Shown here: positions 43,732-53,086 of the stretch, piece by piece
Numbering within the stretch: the stretch's first letter is position 1
How the letters are laid out: every line of letters begins with the position of its first letter
NCBI GenBank assembly: GCA_027491155.1
Contig: JAIXWR010000038.1
Location: 62,001 to 126,000 of the forward strand
DNA from: Verrucomicrobiaceae bacterium
GTDB lineage: Bacteria; Verrucomicrobiota; Verrucomicrobiia; Verrucomicrobiales; Akkermansiaceae
Direction: 5' to 3'
Length of the DNA: 64,000 bases
The notes under the pieces: model-generated
The model's input: only the letters and a program-made list of their open reading frames with translations
Told to the model about the DNA's origin: nothing
The model's database searches: none
Position numbers and translations under genes: made by a program

Positions 43732-44916
43732 ATGCCCGTCCCACTCCTCGACGTCAACGCCCAGAACCTCCCGCTCGAAGCCGAGCTGAAGGCCGTCTTC
43801 GACAGCGTCCTCCGCTCCGGCCGCTTCATCCTCGGCGAGGAGGTGGAAGCCTTCGAACGCGAATGCGCCGCCGCCCTCGGCGCGAAGCACGCGATCTCGA
43901 TCTCCTCCGGCACCGACGCCCTGATCGTCGCGCTGATGGCCCTCGACATCGGCCCCGGCGACGAGGTGCTGTGCCCGTCCTTCACCTTCTTCGCCACCGC
44001 CGGCAGCATCGCCCGCACCGGCGCCACGCCCGTCTTCTGCGACGTCTGCCCGGTCTGCTTCGGCCTCGATATCGATTCCGCGAAAGCCAAGCTCACCCCT
44101 CGCACCAAGGCCATCGTGCCGGTCCACCTTTACGGCCAGTCCGCCGACATGGACTCGGTCATGGCCTTCGCGAAAGAGCACGGGCTGAAGGTCGTCGAGG
44201 ACGTCGCCCAGTCCTTCGGCGCCACCTACAAGGGCCGCGGCTGCGGGACCATCGGCGAGCTCGGCTGCTTCAGCTTCTTCCCGTCGAAAAACCTCGGCGG
44301 ATTCGGCGACGGCGGACTGGTCACCACCGAGGACGACGCCCTCGCGGAGAAAGTCCTGCGCCTCCGCAACCACGGCATGCACCCGCGCTACTACCACTCG
44401 ATGGTCGGCGGGAACTTCCGCATGGACGCCCTCCAATGCGCCCTGCTCCGCGTCAAGCTCCGCCACATCAAGGACTACGAAGCCGGCCGCTCGCGCAACG
44501 CCAATTACTACCTTTCCCGTATTTCGGAACTCCCCGGCGTCGTCCAGGCAAGCGAGGCCGACTGCTGCTGCCCCGCCGGCCAGGCCGCGCGCCTCGCCGG
44601 TGCCAGGCTCGTCCTTCCCGTCGCCTACCGCCACAACGGCCACGTCTGGAACCAGTTCACCCTCCGCGTCCCCGGCGAAGGAAGGCGCGACGCCCTGAAA
44701 GCGCACCTCACCGCCCTCGGCATCGGCTGCGAGATCTACTACCCGGTCCCGATGCACCGCCAGGAATGCTTCGCCAAGCTCCCCGCGCATTCGCTCTCGG
44801 ACTGCCCGGTCTCCGACCTGCTCGCGTCGGAGGTCCTCAGCATCCCGGTCTTCGCCGAACTGCGGCAGGAGCAGCTCGACGAGGTGGCCGGGGCGCTTGC
44901 CTCATTCCTTTCCTGA
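43732..44916 (+). CDS. DegT/DnrJ/EryC1 sugar aminotransferase
   Basis: A 394-residue PLP enzyme that transaminates a keto-sugar nucleotide. Family features are [61 protein letters not shown], and the PLP-binding Lys in [16 protein letters not shown]. Following a WbpA-like dehydrogenase suggests a WbpE-type step toward an amino-uronic sugar, though the oxidoreductase and acetyltransferase partners of the Wbp route are not seen here. The start is ATG 43732, placed by homology. Confidence 0.87.
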   Translation: MPVPLLDVNAQNLPLEAELKAVFDSVLRSGRFILGEEVEAFERECAAALGAKHAISISSGTDALIVALMALDIGPGDEVLCPSFTFFATAGSIARTGATPVFCDVCPVCFGLDIDSAKAKLTPRTKAIVPVHLYGQSADMDSVMAFAKEHGLKVVEDVAQSFGATYKGRGCGTIGELGCFSFFPSKNLGGFGDGGLVTTEDDALAEKVLRLRNHGMHPRYYHSMVGGNFRMDALQCALLRVKLRHIKDYEAGRSRNANYYLSRISELPGVVQASEADCCCPAGQAARLAGARLVLPVAYRHNGHVWNQFTLRVPGEGRRDALKAHLTALGIGCEIYYPVPMHRQECFAKLPAHSLSDCPVSDLLASEVLSIPVFAELRQEQLDEVAGALASFLS

Positions 44917-44921
44917 TCCCC

Positions 44922-45860
44922 ATGACCAAAACCTTCATCACCGGTCATCGCGGCATGGTGGGCTCCGCCCTCGTCCGCGAAGCCGCACGACTCGGCGGCC
45001 ACGACGTCATCACCGCCGGCCGCGACCGGCTCGACCTGCTCGACCAGCGCGCGGTCTTCGATTTCCTTGCCGCGGAAAAGCCCGGCATCGTGATCATCGC
45101 CGCGGCGAAGGTCGGCGGGATCCACGCCAATGCGACCTACCCGGCGGACTTCATCTACGAGAACCTTAGTATCGCCGCGAATCTCGTCGAAGGCAGCCGC
45201 CGCGCCGGCGTGCCGCGGGTGCTCTTCCTCGGCTCGTCCTGTATCTATCCGAAGCTTGCCCCGCAGCCGATGACCGAGGACTGCCTGCTCACCAGCCCGC
45301 TGGAAACCACCAACGAGGCCTACGCCATCGCCAAGATCGCCGGGCTCAAGCTGTGCCAGCACTACCGCGCGCAGCACGGACTGATGTATCACTCCGCGAT
45401 GCCGACCAACCTCTATGGCCCCGGCGACAACTACCACCCGGAGAATTCCCACGTCATCCCCGCGCTGATCCGCCGCTTCCACGAGGCGAAAGTCGCCCAC
45501 GCGCCGAGCGTGACCATCTGGGGCACCGGCGCGCCGCGCCGCGAGTTCCTCCACGTCGACGACCTCGCCGCCGCCTGCTTTCACCTGCTGGGGATCGAGA
45601 ATCCACCCGACTGGGTGAACGTCGGGGTGGGGGAGGACGTCACCATCCTCGAGCTCGCCACCCTTATCGCGGAAACCGTCGGCTTCACCGGCGAAATCCT
45701 CACCGATCCGACCAAGCCCGACGGCACCCCGCGCAAGCTGATGGACGTGTCCAAGATCAAGTCCACCGGTTGGTCGGCCGCCATTCCCTTCCGCGACGGC
45801 CTGGCCGGCGCCTACCGCGACTTCCTCGCCAGCCTCGAAGCCGGCGCGGCGCGGCTTTGA
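44922..45860 (+). CDS. fcl: GDP-L-fucose synthase
   Basis: A 312-residue NADPH-dependent epimerase/reductase performing the last step to GDP-L-fucose. It has [55 protein letters not shown] and catalytic AYAIAKIAG (Tyr-x3-Lys). Residues [21 protein letters not shown] are typical of Fcl. It lies 5 bp after the aminotransferase and 76 bp before gmd, which makes its substrate. Confidence 0.94.
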   Translation: MTKTFITGHRGMVGSALVREAARLGGHDVITAGRDRLDLLDQRAVFDFLAAEKPGIVIIAAAKVGGIHANATYPADFIYENLSIAANLVEGSRRAGVPRVLFLGSSCIYPKLAPQPMTEDCLLTSPLETTNEAYAIAKIAGLKLCQHYRAQHGLMYHSAMPTNLYGPGDNYHPENSHVIPALIRRFHEAKVAHAPSVTIWGTGAPRREFLHVDDLAAACFHLLGIENPPDWVNVGVGEDVTILELATLIAETVGFTGEILTDPTKPDGTPRKLMDVSKIKSTGWSAAIPFRDGLAGAYRDFLASLEAGAARL

Positions 45861-45936
45861 TCCCCACTTCATCACGTAATGGGTCCCCGCGGCCCGGCCG
45901 GGCAATCTCCGGCACTTCCTTCCCCATTCAGTCGCC

Positions 45937-47055
45937 ATGAAAAAAGCTCTCATCACCGGCATCACCGGCCAAGACGGTTCGTACCTCGCCGAGTTCCTCC
46001 TCGAAAAAGGCTACGAGGTCCACGGCATCAAGCGCCGCGCCTCGCTCTTCAACACCCAGCGGATCGACCACATCTACGAGGACCCGCACGTCGAGAACTC
46101 GCGCTTCCGCCTCCACTACGGCGACCTGACCGATAGCTCGAACCTCACCCGCATCCTCAGCGAGGTGCAACCGGACGAAGTCTACAACCTCGGCGCGCAG
46201 TCCCACGTCGCCGTGTCCTTCGAAGCCCCGGAATACACCGCCGACGTCGATGCCATCGGCACGCTCCGCCTGTTGGAGGCCATCCGCTTCCTCGGCCTCG
46301 AAAAGAAGACCCGGTTCTACCAGGCCTCCACCTCCGAACTCTACGGCCTGGTTCAGGAGATCCCGCAGAAGGAGACCACGCCTTTCTACCCGCGTTCGCC
46401 CTACGCCGTCGCGAAAATGTATGCCTACTGGATCACCGTGAACTACCGGGAATCCTACGGCATCTACGCCTGCAACGGCATTCTCTTCAACCACGAGTCC
46501 CCGCGCCGCGGCGAGACCTTCGTGACCCGCAAGATCACCCGCGGCATCGCCAACATCGCGCAAGGGCTCGAGAAGTGCCTGTTCCTCGGGAACATGGACG
46601 CGCTCCGCGACTGGGGCCACGCCAAGGATTACGTCCGCATGCAGTGGATGATGCTCCAGCAGGACGCGCCGGAAGACTTCGTCATCGCCACCGGCAAGCA
46701 GATTTCAGTCCGTGAATTCGTCCGGATGTCGGCCGCCGAGGCCGGCATTGCCGTCGCCTTCTCCGGGTCCGGTATCGACGAGATCGCCACCGTGACCGCG
46801 GTGACCGATGCCTCGAAGGCGCCCGCAGTCGAGCCGGGTGACGTCATCGTCCGCGTGGATCCCCGTTACTTCCGGCCCGCCGAGGTCGAGACCCTGCTTG
46901 GCGATCCCTCCAAGGCGAAGGCCAAGCTCGGATGGGTGCCGGAAATCACCGTCGAGCAGATGTGCGCCGAGATGGTCGCTTCCGACCTCGACACGGCCCG
47001 CCAGCACGCGCTGCTGAAATCCCACGGCCACCACGTGGCGGTGTCGAAGGAGTGA
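45937..47055 (+). CDS. gmd: GDP-mannose 4,6-dehydratase
   Basis: A 372-residue enzyme converting GDP-mannose to GDP-4-keto-6-deoxymannose, the precursor used by Fcl. It has [73 protein letters not shown], the catalytic Tyr-x3-Lys in [12 protein letters not shown], and [19 protein letters not shown]. All are near-invariant in Gmd. Together with fcl it shows capacity for GDP-L-fucose. Confidence 0.96.
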   Translation: MKKALITGITGQDGSYLAEFLLEKGYEVHGIKRRASLFNTQRIDHIYEDPHVENSRFRLHYGDLTDSSNLTRILSEVQPDEVYNLGAQSHVAVSFEAPEYTADVDAIGTLRLLEAIRFLGLEKKTRFYQASTSELYGLVQEIPQKETTPFYPRSPYAVAKMYAYWITVNYRESYGIYACNGILFNHESPRRGETFVTRKITRGIANIAQGLEKCLFLGNMDALRDWGHAKDYVRMQWMMLQQDAPEDFVIATGKQISVREFVRMSAAEAGIAVAFSGSGIDEIATVTAVTDASKAPAVEPGDVIVRVDPRYFRPAEVETLLGDPSKAKAKLGWVPEITVEQMCAEMVASDLDTARQHALLKSHGHHVAVSKE

Positions 47056-47121
47056 TCCGTGTGAAGGGCGACCCCATCCGGTTCGCCCGAGCGCGGTCTC
47101 AGGATTGAGCGTTTCCTCCCC

Positions 47122-48204
47122 ATGAAGAAAATCTTCGTCAGCGGCTGCTACGACATCCTCCACGCCGGCCACCTCCAGTTCTTCGAGGAGGCCCGGGCCC
47201 ATGGCGATTACCTGATCGTTTCCTTCGCCTCCGCCGAGGTGCTCTGGCACCACAAGCGCCGCAAACCTTCCATCCCCGACGACCACAAGCGCGTGCTGCT
47301 TCAAGGGCTGCGGATGGTCGACGAGGTGATCGTCACCCAGGGCCACGAGGAAGGCCTCGATTTCAAGGATGACTTCCTGCGCATCCGGCCGGCCATGCTG
47401 CTGGTCACCGAGGACGACAAGTACGGCGCCTTGAAACGCGAGCTCTGCGCGGAGGTCGGGGCCGAGTATCGCATCCTGCCGAAGACCCCGCCGAAGTTCG
47501 AGCCGGTTTCCACCTCGTCGATCGTCCGCTGGGTCCAGGCACCGACCGAGGCCCCGCTTCGTGTCGATTTCGCCGGCGGCTGGCTCGATGTCCCGCGCTT
47601 CGCCCGCGAGGGGGCCTTCGTGGTGAACTGCGCCGTTTCACCGCTCGTTTCCTTGCGCGAATGGCCCTACGAAAAGCAGGCCGGCCTCGGCGGGAGCGGG
47701 GCCTGGGCTTTGCTCAACGGCAAGGATGGCATCGACTCGGAACTCGATCTCGGCGTCGGCTGGCAGGACCCCGCGGTGATCCGGGAGACCGGGCTTTGCG
47801 TCTGGCGGTCCGGGCAGCGTCCCGTGCTCGATTTCAAGCGCAACGGGGATTTCCTTGCCGGCCGACTCGCCATCCTCTGGACCGGAAAGGCCCACGACAC
47901 GCCGGGTGCCGCCGACCTGCCGCGCGACTACGACCGCATCGCGGAGTCCGGCGGAATCGCCCGCCGGGGCGTGCTGGAAGCTTCCCTCGACGCCCTTGCC
48001 GAAGGAATGGCGCTCTATCATGCCACGCAGCTCGACGAAGGGATGGATCCGCTGCCGGACCTGCCGGGAGCCATCGCCCGAAAGTACTGCGGCGGCGGTT
48101 ATGGCGGCTACGCCCTTTATCTTTTCCCCGGCGAAACTGCCCGTGCGGCGGCCCTTGCCGTGACGGCGGATCTTCGCCCGGTGGAACCCTTCTGCCGGAT
48201 CTGA
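47122..48204 (+). CDS. Cytidylyltransferase-like domain fused to a compact GHMP-type kinase
   Basis: A 360-residue fusion. Residues 1-135 are a nucleotidyltransferase of the TagD/RfaE-C type, with the HxGH motif in CYDILHAGHLQFFEEARAHGD and the later STSSIV block. From about 142 the sequence turns into a GHMP sugar kinase, starting APLRVDFAGGWLDVP as in heptose/fucose kinases, then the ATP loop GLGGSGAWALLNG and a C-terminal GGGYGGYALYLFP motif. The kinase half is only about 215 residues, shorter than the usual 330. A sugar-phosphate activation role (kinase plus NDP-sugar formation) is inferred; the sugar is unknown. Confidence 0.78.
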   Translation: MKKIFVSGCYDILHAGHLQFFEEARAHGDYLIVSFASAEVLWHHKRRKPSIPDDHKRVLLQGLRMVDEVIVTQGHEEGLDFKDDFLRIRPAMLLVTEDDKYGALKRELCAEVGAEYRILPKTPPKFEPVSTSSIVRWVQAPTEAPLRVDFAGGWLDVPRFAREGAFVVNCAVSPLVSLREWPYEKQAGLGGSGAWALLNGKDGIDSELDLGVGWQDPAVIRETGLCVWRSGQRPVLDFKRNGDFLAGRLAILWTGKAHDTPGAADLPRDYDRIAESGGIARRGVLEASLDALAEGMALYHATQLDEGMDPLPDLPGAIARKYCGGGYGGYALYLFPGETARAAALAVTADLRPVEPFCRI

Positions 48205-48236
48205 CCCCCCGGGGGCTGTCCGGTCCTTGTTCCCCC

Positions 48237-49001
48237 ATGCGCACCCTCCCCGTCATCGGTCTTCCCTTGGCCTGCACCGACTACGCCGGGGCCGTGGACT
48301 GGATTCTCCGGAAGGCCGCCGGCTGTAGTACGGCGTTTGCCGTAGAAGCCGCCAACACCCACGTCGCCGCGCTCGCGCGATCCGACGAGGCGTTTGGCGA
48401 GACCATGCGCCGCTTCGACCTGATCGTGCCCGACGGCATGCCGCTGGTCTGGTCGCTGAATGCCGCGCTGCCTCCCGCCGACCGATTGAAAGACCGGGTC
48501 TACGGCCCGACCCTTATGCTCGAAACCCTCCGGGCCACCGACGCCCGGCCGGAGTTCCGTCACTTCCTCTTCGGCGGCAAGGAATCGACCCTGATCAACC
48601 TGAAGTCCGTCTTCGCGGAACGCTTCCCCGGGGTCTCCATCGCCGGGGCCTATTCGCCGCCCTTCGGCGAGTGGCCGGAGGATGAGTTCGACCGCATTTG
48701 CGAAAAGATCCGCGAGTCCGGTGCCAACCTGATCTGGGTCGGCCTCGGCTGCCCGAAGCAGGAACACTGGATCGCCCGCCACAAGGACCGGCTCCCGCCC
48801 GGCGTTTACTTCGGCATCGGCGCCGCCTTCGCCTTCCATGCCGGCGAGGTCTCGCAAGCACCCGCCTTGCTCCAGAAGATCGGCATGGAATGGGCCTACC
48901 GCATCGCCGCCGAGCCGCGCCGGCTCTTCAAGCGCTACTTCACTTACAACTCGCTCTTCCTCTGGTACAGCCTGCGCGACCGGATGAGGGGAGGGGAATG
49001 A
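48237..49001 (+). CDS. WecG/TagA/CpsF family glycosyltransferase
   Basis: A 254-residue GT26-type enzyme that adds an early sugar to a lipid-linked intermediate at the inner membrane. It has the family blocks VEAANTHVAALARSD, LIVPDGMPLVWSLN, RVYGPTLM, FLFGGKESTLINLK and ANLIWVGLGCPKQEHWIARHK, followed by a membrane-proximal basic C-terminus (RIAAEPRRLFKRYF). The start is ATG 48237. The sugar transferred is not deducible; ManNAc-type sugars are known for relatives. Confidence 0.9.
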   Translation: MRTLPVIGLPLACTDYAGAVDWILRKAAGCSTAFAVEAANTHVAALARSDEAFGETMRRFDLIVPDGMPLVWSLNAALPPADRLKDRVYGPTLMLETLRATDARPEFRHFLFGGKESTLINLKSVFAERFPGVSIAGAYSPPFGEWPEDEFDRICEKIRESGANLIWVGLGCPKQEHWIARHKDRLPPGVYFGIGAAFAFHAGEVSQAPALLQKIGMEWAYRIAAEPRRLFKRYFTYNSLFLWYSLRDRMRGGE

Positions 49002-49099
49002 TGGGCCGGCCCCGCTGTTTTTCCAATCGCTCCCGGTCGACGGGGACGGCTTGGAACGCAATCCTTGACCCCTGATGGAGCCCGTGGGAATTTCCCACC

Positions 49100-49339
49100 A
49101 TGAACGAGGTTCGGAAATTGGATTCCAAGCGACGTGCGGTCTTCCCCGACCGCTATTCGCCCGGAGATGTGTTCGTCGAAGATGAGGTGACCGCGGACCG
49201 GGTGGTTTTCCGTTTGCTCAAGCCTGCGGAGGTTCCCTTGGTTCCCCTCGTCGAACGGGATGGGCAACTCTTCGTCGATCAGGTGGTCGACCGCGACATC
49301 ATCCGGCAAGCCATTCGGGATGAGCGCGACGAGCGATGA
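49100..49339 (+). CDS. Antitoxin-like protein, partner of the PIN toxin
   Basis: A 79-residue protein starting MNEVRKLDSKRRAVFPDRYSPGDVF, which resembles an AbrB/VapB swapped-hairpin DNA-binding domain (the 'LDSKRR...P' start), with an acidic, basic-patched tail (QAIRDERDER). It overlaps the downstream PIN-domain gene by 4 bp (ATGA), the usual toxin-antitoxin arrangement. Antitoxin function is inferred from this pairing. Confidence 0.68.
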   Translation: MNEVRKLDSKRRAVFPDRYSPGDVFVEDEVTADRVVFRLLKPAEVPLVPLVERDGQLFVDQVVDRDIIRQAIRDERDER

Positions 49340-49731
49340 GTGCCTACTGGGATAGCTCGGCGATCGTTTCCGCGGCGCTTGAGCCTGCGGTCCGGAACGC
49401 CTTGATTTCCACCCGGCCCTGGTGCCGCCCGAATGTGCTCGCCGAGGTATTCTCCACGCTCACCGGGAGCCGCCTGGGGTTTCGGATCGATCCTGCCAGC
49501 GCTTCAGTTCTCATCGCCGGCATCGCCGCCAACCTTCGGTTCGTCGAATTGACGACCGATGAAACCCTGCTGGCTCTGGCTGCGGCCCAATCCCGCGGGG
49601 TCCGGGGCGGGCGAGTTCACGATTTTCTCCACGCGAAGGCGGCCCGGAAGGCGGGATGCTCAAACTTGGTGACCCTCAATCTTTCCGATTTCCAAGGTCT
49701 CGATCCCGATCTGGTCATTGAGTCTCCCTGA
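49336..49731 (+). CDS. VapC-like PIN domain toxin
   Basis: A 131-residue PIN-domain protein, probably a ribonuclease toxin. Acidic residues expected in the active site are present: Asp6 in YWDSSAI, Glu in LAEVFSTL, Asp in RGGRVHDFLHA, and Asp in LNLSDF. It is encoded with the small antitoxin gene inside the exopolysaccharide region, between wecG-like and cysC, on the same strand as its neighbours. Confidence 0.82.
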   Translation: MSAYWDSSAIVSAALEPAVRNALISTRPWCRPNVLAEVFSTLTGSRLGFRIDPASASVLIAGIAANLRFVELTTDETLLALAAAQSRGVRGGRVHDFLHAKAARKAGCSNLVTLNLSDFQGLDPDLVIESP

Positions 49732-49773
49732 TCCGCTTCCTATCCTGTCGCTTCCGATCTCCGGTTCTTTCCC

Positions 49774-50367
49774 ATGTCCAACATCCACCCGCACGCCACC
49801 CTTCCGCGCCACGACAAGGAAACCTTGCTCGGCCAGCGCGGCATCGTGCTCTGGTTCTGCGGGCTTTCCGGCTCCGGGAAATCGACCATCGCGTCCGGCG
49901 TCGAGCGCGTCCTCCACGACCAGGGCCGCTTCACGGTCCGTCTCGACGGCGACAACCTGCGCACCGGCCTGAATGCCAATCTCGGGTTCTCCGACGACGA
50001 CCGCCTGGAGAACATCCGCCGCACCTCCGAGGTGGCCAAGGTGCTCGCATCCAACGGCGTGATCGTCCTCTGCTCGCTGATCACCCCGCGCGGCATCCAT
50101 CGCGACCTGGCCCGCGGCATCCTCGGCGAGGACTTCGCCGAAGTTTATGTGAAGGCCAGCTTCGAAGCCTGCGAGAAGCGCGACGTCAAAGGGCTTTACG
50201 CGAAAGCCGCGAAGGGAGAGGTCGCCCACTTTACCGGCCGCGACAGCAGCTTCGAGGAGCCCCAGCAGGCCGACCTTGTATTGGATACAGAATTACTGAG
50301 CATCGAGGATGCGGTGTTCGAGGTGCTGGAGTTCGTCCGTGCCAAGGGGAAGGACGGCTCCCGGTAA
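49774..50367 (+). CDS. cysC: Adenylylsulfate kinase
   Basis: A 197-residue APS kinase that phosphorylates APS to PAPS, the sulfate donor. The P-loop is GLSGSGKST near residue 31. RLDGDNLRTGLNANLGFSDDDRLENIRR is the APS kinase lid and substrate block, and VYVKASFEACEKRDVKGLYAKA is typical of CysC. It lies just upstream of cysD and cysN. In an exopolysaccharide region with a sulfotransferase, its PAPS is more likely for sulfation than only for cysteine synthesis. Confidence 0.94.
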   Translation: MSNIHPHATLPRHDKETLLGQRGIVLWFCGLSGSGKSTIASGVERVLHDQGRFTVRLDGDNLRTGLNANLGFSDDDRLENIRRTSEVAKVLASNGVIVLCSLITPRGIHRDLARGILGEDFAEVYVKASFEACEKRDVKGLYAKAAKGEVAHFTGRDSSFEEPQQADLVLDTELLSIEDAVFEVLEFVRAKGKDGSR

Positions 50368-50449
50368 GTGCGACCCTCCTCCAGTCCAGTAAGGCTGGAT
50401 CGCCGGACTCGCCGACTTCACCCCGCGATCGGACCGCGCCGAATTAATC

Positions 50450-50475
50450 ATTACTAAGTTGCTAAACTAGGTAAT
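50450..50475. promoter_or_regulatory. AT-rich palindrome upstream of cysD, operator candidate
   Basis: A 26-bp imperfect palindrome (ATTACTAAGTT on the left, AACTAGGTAAT on the right) within an unusually AT-rich island in a GC-rich genome, 145 bp before cysD. Nine of 13 positions pair, and outer bases extend it. Rrf2-type regulators of sulfur genes use sites of similar size, but no regulator is seen nearby. Confidence 0.4.
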
Positions 50476-50620
50476 TATTTCTTGCCGTGGCCCTTGGCCC
50501 CGGCTTTTCCTCCCGCCCCGCCCAAGCGGTGTTGCGACGTTTCCGAGAGGCGGATCTGCCCCGGAAGCGCGGCTCACCGAAATTCCGGCTCACCGAACCA
50601 CCGACCCACCGGCTTTCCCG

Positions 50621-51526
50621 ATGCCCAACTACCAGCTCTCCCACCTCGACCAGATCGAAGCCGAGGCGATCTTCGTCCTCCGCGAAACCGCGGCCCAGTT
50701 CCAGAATCCCGGACTCCTTTTCTCCGGCGGCAAGGACTCCATCGTGATGGCCTGGATCGCACGCAAGGCCTTCCACCCGGCCCGCATGCCCTTCCCGCTG
50801 GTGCACATCGACACCGGCCACAACTTCCCGGAAACCATCACCTACCGCGACGAGTTCGCCGCGAAACTCGACGCCCGCCTGGTCGTCGGCTCGGTGCAGA
50901 AGTCCATCGACGACGGCCGCGTGGTCGAGGAAAAGGGCCCGAACGCCTCCCGCAACCGCGCCCAGACGACCACCCTGCTCGACACCATCGCCGAGCACCA
51001 GTTCGACGCCCTCCTCGGCGGCGGCCGCCGCGACGAGGAAAAGGCCCGCGCCAAGGAGCGCTTCTTCTCCCACCGCGACGACTTCGGCCAGTGGGACCCC
51101 AAGAACCAGCGCCCCGAACTCTGGAACCTCTTCAACGGCCGCAAGCACTCCGGCGAGCACTTCCGCGTCTTCCCGCTGTCCAACTTCACCGAGATGGACA
51201 TCTGGATGTACATGCAGCGCGAGGGCATCGTCCTTCCCAGCCTCTACTACGCTCACGAACGCGACACCGTCACCCGCAACGGCACCATCCTCGCCGTCAG
51301 CGAGTTCGTCCAGCCGCGCGAAGGCGAGACCGTCGAGCGCAAGGTGATCCGCTTCCGCACCATGGGCGACGCCACCATCACCGGCGCCATCGAGTCCACC
51401 GCCGACACCATGGAGAAGATCATCGAGGAAGTCGCCGCCGCCCGCCAGACCGAACGCGGCAACCGCGCCGATGACAAGCGCTCCGAGACGGCGATGGAAG
51501 ACCGCAAGAAGGAGGGCTACTTCTGA
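50621..51526 (+). CDS. cysD: Sulfate adenylyltransferase subunit 2
   Basis: A 301-residue ATP sulfurylase small subunit that adenylates sulfate to APS with CysN. It has the PP-loop LLFSGGKDSIVM, HIDTGHNFPETITYRDEF, GGGRRDEEKARAKERFFSHRD and WNLFNGRK-G-HFRVFPLSNFTE-type sequence, and ends with the usual DRKKEGYF. It starts at ATG 50621 after a 253-bp gap from cysC that holds the AT-rich palindrome. Confidence 0.96.
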   Translation: MPNYQLSHLDQIEAEAIFVLRETAAQFQNPGLLFSGGKDSIVMAWIARKAFHPARMPFPLVHIDTGHNFPETITYRDEFAAKLDARLVVGSVQKSIDDGRVVEEKGPNASRNRAQTTTLLDTIAEHQFDALLGGGRRDEEKARAKERFFSHRDDFGQWDPKNQRPELWNLFNGRKHSGEHFRVFPLSNFTEMDIWMYMQREGIVLPSLYYAHERDTVTRNGTILAVSEFVQPREGETVERKVIRFRTMGDATITGAIESTADTMEKIIEEVAAARQTERGNRADDKRSETAMEDRKKEGYF

Positions 51527-51527
51527 A

Positions 51528-51657
51528 AGTGCCGAGTGATCAGTGATCAGTGTTTGATCCTGGATCCCGAATCACCCGTCACCACCAAACCCACGCAACT
51601 CGCCCGCAGCAATTCTAACTTCCGCCCCTGATCAGCGCTCACGGATCACTCGGCACT
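51528..51657. repeat. Inverted repeat between cysD and cysN
   Basis: A perfect 14-bp inverted repeat, AGTGCCGAGTGATC at 51528-51541 and GATCACTCGGCACT at 51644-51657, nearly fills the 141-bp gap between the two subunit genes. The inside holds further GTGATCAGTG words. No ORF lies inside. It may be a small palindromic repeat element. Confidence 0.6.
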
Positions 51658-51667
51658 CTGACTTTCC

Positions 51668-52912
51668 ATGGACCTTCTCCGCTTCACCACCGCCGGCTCC
51701 GTCGATGACGGCAAATCCACCCTCATCGGCCGACTCCTTTACGATTCCAAGTCGATCTTCGAGGACCAGCTCGAAGCCATCGAGGAAACCTCCAAGCGCC
51801 GCGGCGACGGCCACGTCGACCTCGCCCTCCTGACCGACGGCCTCAAGGCCGAGCGCGAGCAGGGCATCACCATCGACGTCGCCTACCGCTACTTCGCCAC
51901 GCCGAAGCGCAAGTTCATCATCGCCGACACCCCGGGCCACATCCAGTACACGCGGAACATGGTCACCGGCGCCTCCACCGCCAACCTGGCGATCATCCTC
52001 GTCGATGCCCGCAAGGGCGTGATCGAGCAGACCAAGCGCCACAGCTTCATCGCCAACCTCCTCCGCATCCAGCACGTCGTCGTCGCCGTCAACAAGATGG
52101 ACCTCGTCGATTACTCGGAAGAGGTCTACAACCAGATCGTCAAGGATTACCAGGAGTTCGCCTCGCGGCTCGACAACATCGTCGACATCACCCCGATCCC
52201 GATCTCGGCGCTCAACGGCGACAACGTCGTCGACAAGTCCTCCAACATGCCCTGGTTCCAGGGCCCCTCGCTGCTCTACCACCTCGAGCACGTCTATGTC
52301 GGCGGCGAGGAGAACCACGTCGACGCCCGTTTCCCGGTCCAGTGGGTGATCCGCCCGCAGAGCGACGAATGGCACGACTTCCGCGGCTATGCCGGCCGCG
52401 TCGCCGGCGGCGTTTTCCGGCCGGGCGACGAGATCTCGGTCCTGCCGTCCGGCTTCACCAGCCGGATCAAGTCGATCCACACCGCCGACGGCGACCTTGA
52501 GGAAGCCTTCGCCCCGCAGAGCGTGACGCTGACCCTGTGCGACGAGATCGACATCTCGCGCGGCGACATGCTGGTGAAGAAGAACAACCCGCCGCGCATC
52601 TCGCAGGACATCGAGGCGATGATCTGCTGGTTCTCCAACAAGCCGATGCCGCCGCGGGCCAAGGTCCTGCTCCGCCACACCACGCGGGAAATGCAGGCGC
52701 TGGTCAGCGAGGTGAAATACCTCGTCGACATCAACACCCTGCACAAGATCGAGCAGCCCGGCACCTTCGCGATGAACGACATCGGCCGCATCACCCTGCG
52801 CACCGCGCAACCGGTGATCCACGATTCCTACCGCCGCAACCGCCAGACCGGCTCCTTCATCCTGGTCGATCCCGGAACGAACGAGACCCTCGCGGCGGGG
52901 ATGATTGTTTGA
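51668..52912 (+). CDS. cysN: Sulfate adenylyltransferase subunit 1
   Basis: A 414-residue EF-Tu-like GTPase that drives APS formation with CysD. G1 is AGSVDDGKST, G2 EREQGITIDVAYRYF, G3 DTPGHIQYTRNMVTGAST, G4 NKMDLVDYS. Two beta-barrel domains follow (to residue 414). It has no C-terminal APS kinase fusion; the kinase is separate (cysC). Confidence 0.96.
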   Translation: MDLLRFTTAGSVDDGKSTLIGRLLYDSKSIFEDQLEAIEETSKRRGDGHVDLALLTDGLKAEREQGITIDVAYRYFATPKRKFIIADTPGHIQYTRNMVTGASTANLAIILVDARKGVIEQTKRHSFIANLLRIQHVVVAVNKMDLVDYSEEVYNQIVKDYQEFASRLDNIVDITPIPISALNGDNVVDKSSNMPWFQGPSLLYHLEHVYVGGEENHVDARFPVQWVIRPQSDEWHDFRGYAGRVAGGVFRPGDEISVLPSGFTSRIKSIHTADGDLEEAFAPQSVTLTLCDEIDISRGDMLVKKNNPPRISQDIEAMICWFSNKPMPPRAKVLLRHTTREMQALVSEVKYLVDINTLHKIEQPGTFAMNDIGRITLRTAQPVIHDSYRRNRQTGSFILVDPGTNETLAAGMIV

Positions 52913-52973
52913 GCGGGCCCCGGGGGGCAGCTTTCAATCCGGCGAAGCCGGCCCGGATCACCGAGTCCTTCCT

Positions 52974-52992
52974 GTTCATTTTAAATTGAACA
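52974..52992. promoter_or_regulatory. Operator candidate, copy 3 (GTTCATTTTAAATTGAACA)
   Basis: The third copy of the 19-bp near-palindrome; this copy is self-complementary at 16 of 18 positions. It lies 61 bp after the cysN stop and 182 bp before the sulfotransferase start, as the likely operator of the second exopolysaccharide gene run. Confidence 0.68.
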
Positions 52993-53086
52993 AACTCCTG
53001 CGATCGTCACACTCCGCGCCATGACGCTGGCTTCTGCCCATCGTCGGCAGCATCCGGACGACGAAGCGGGTTGGATTTTGCGAATC

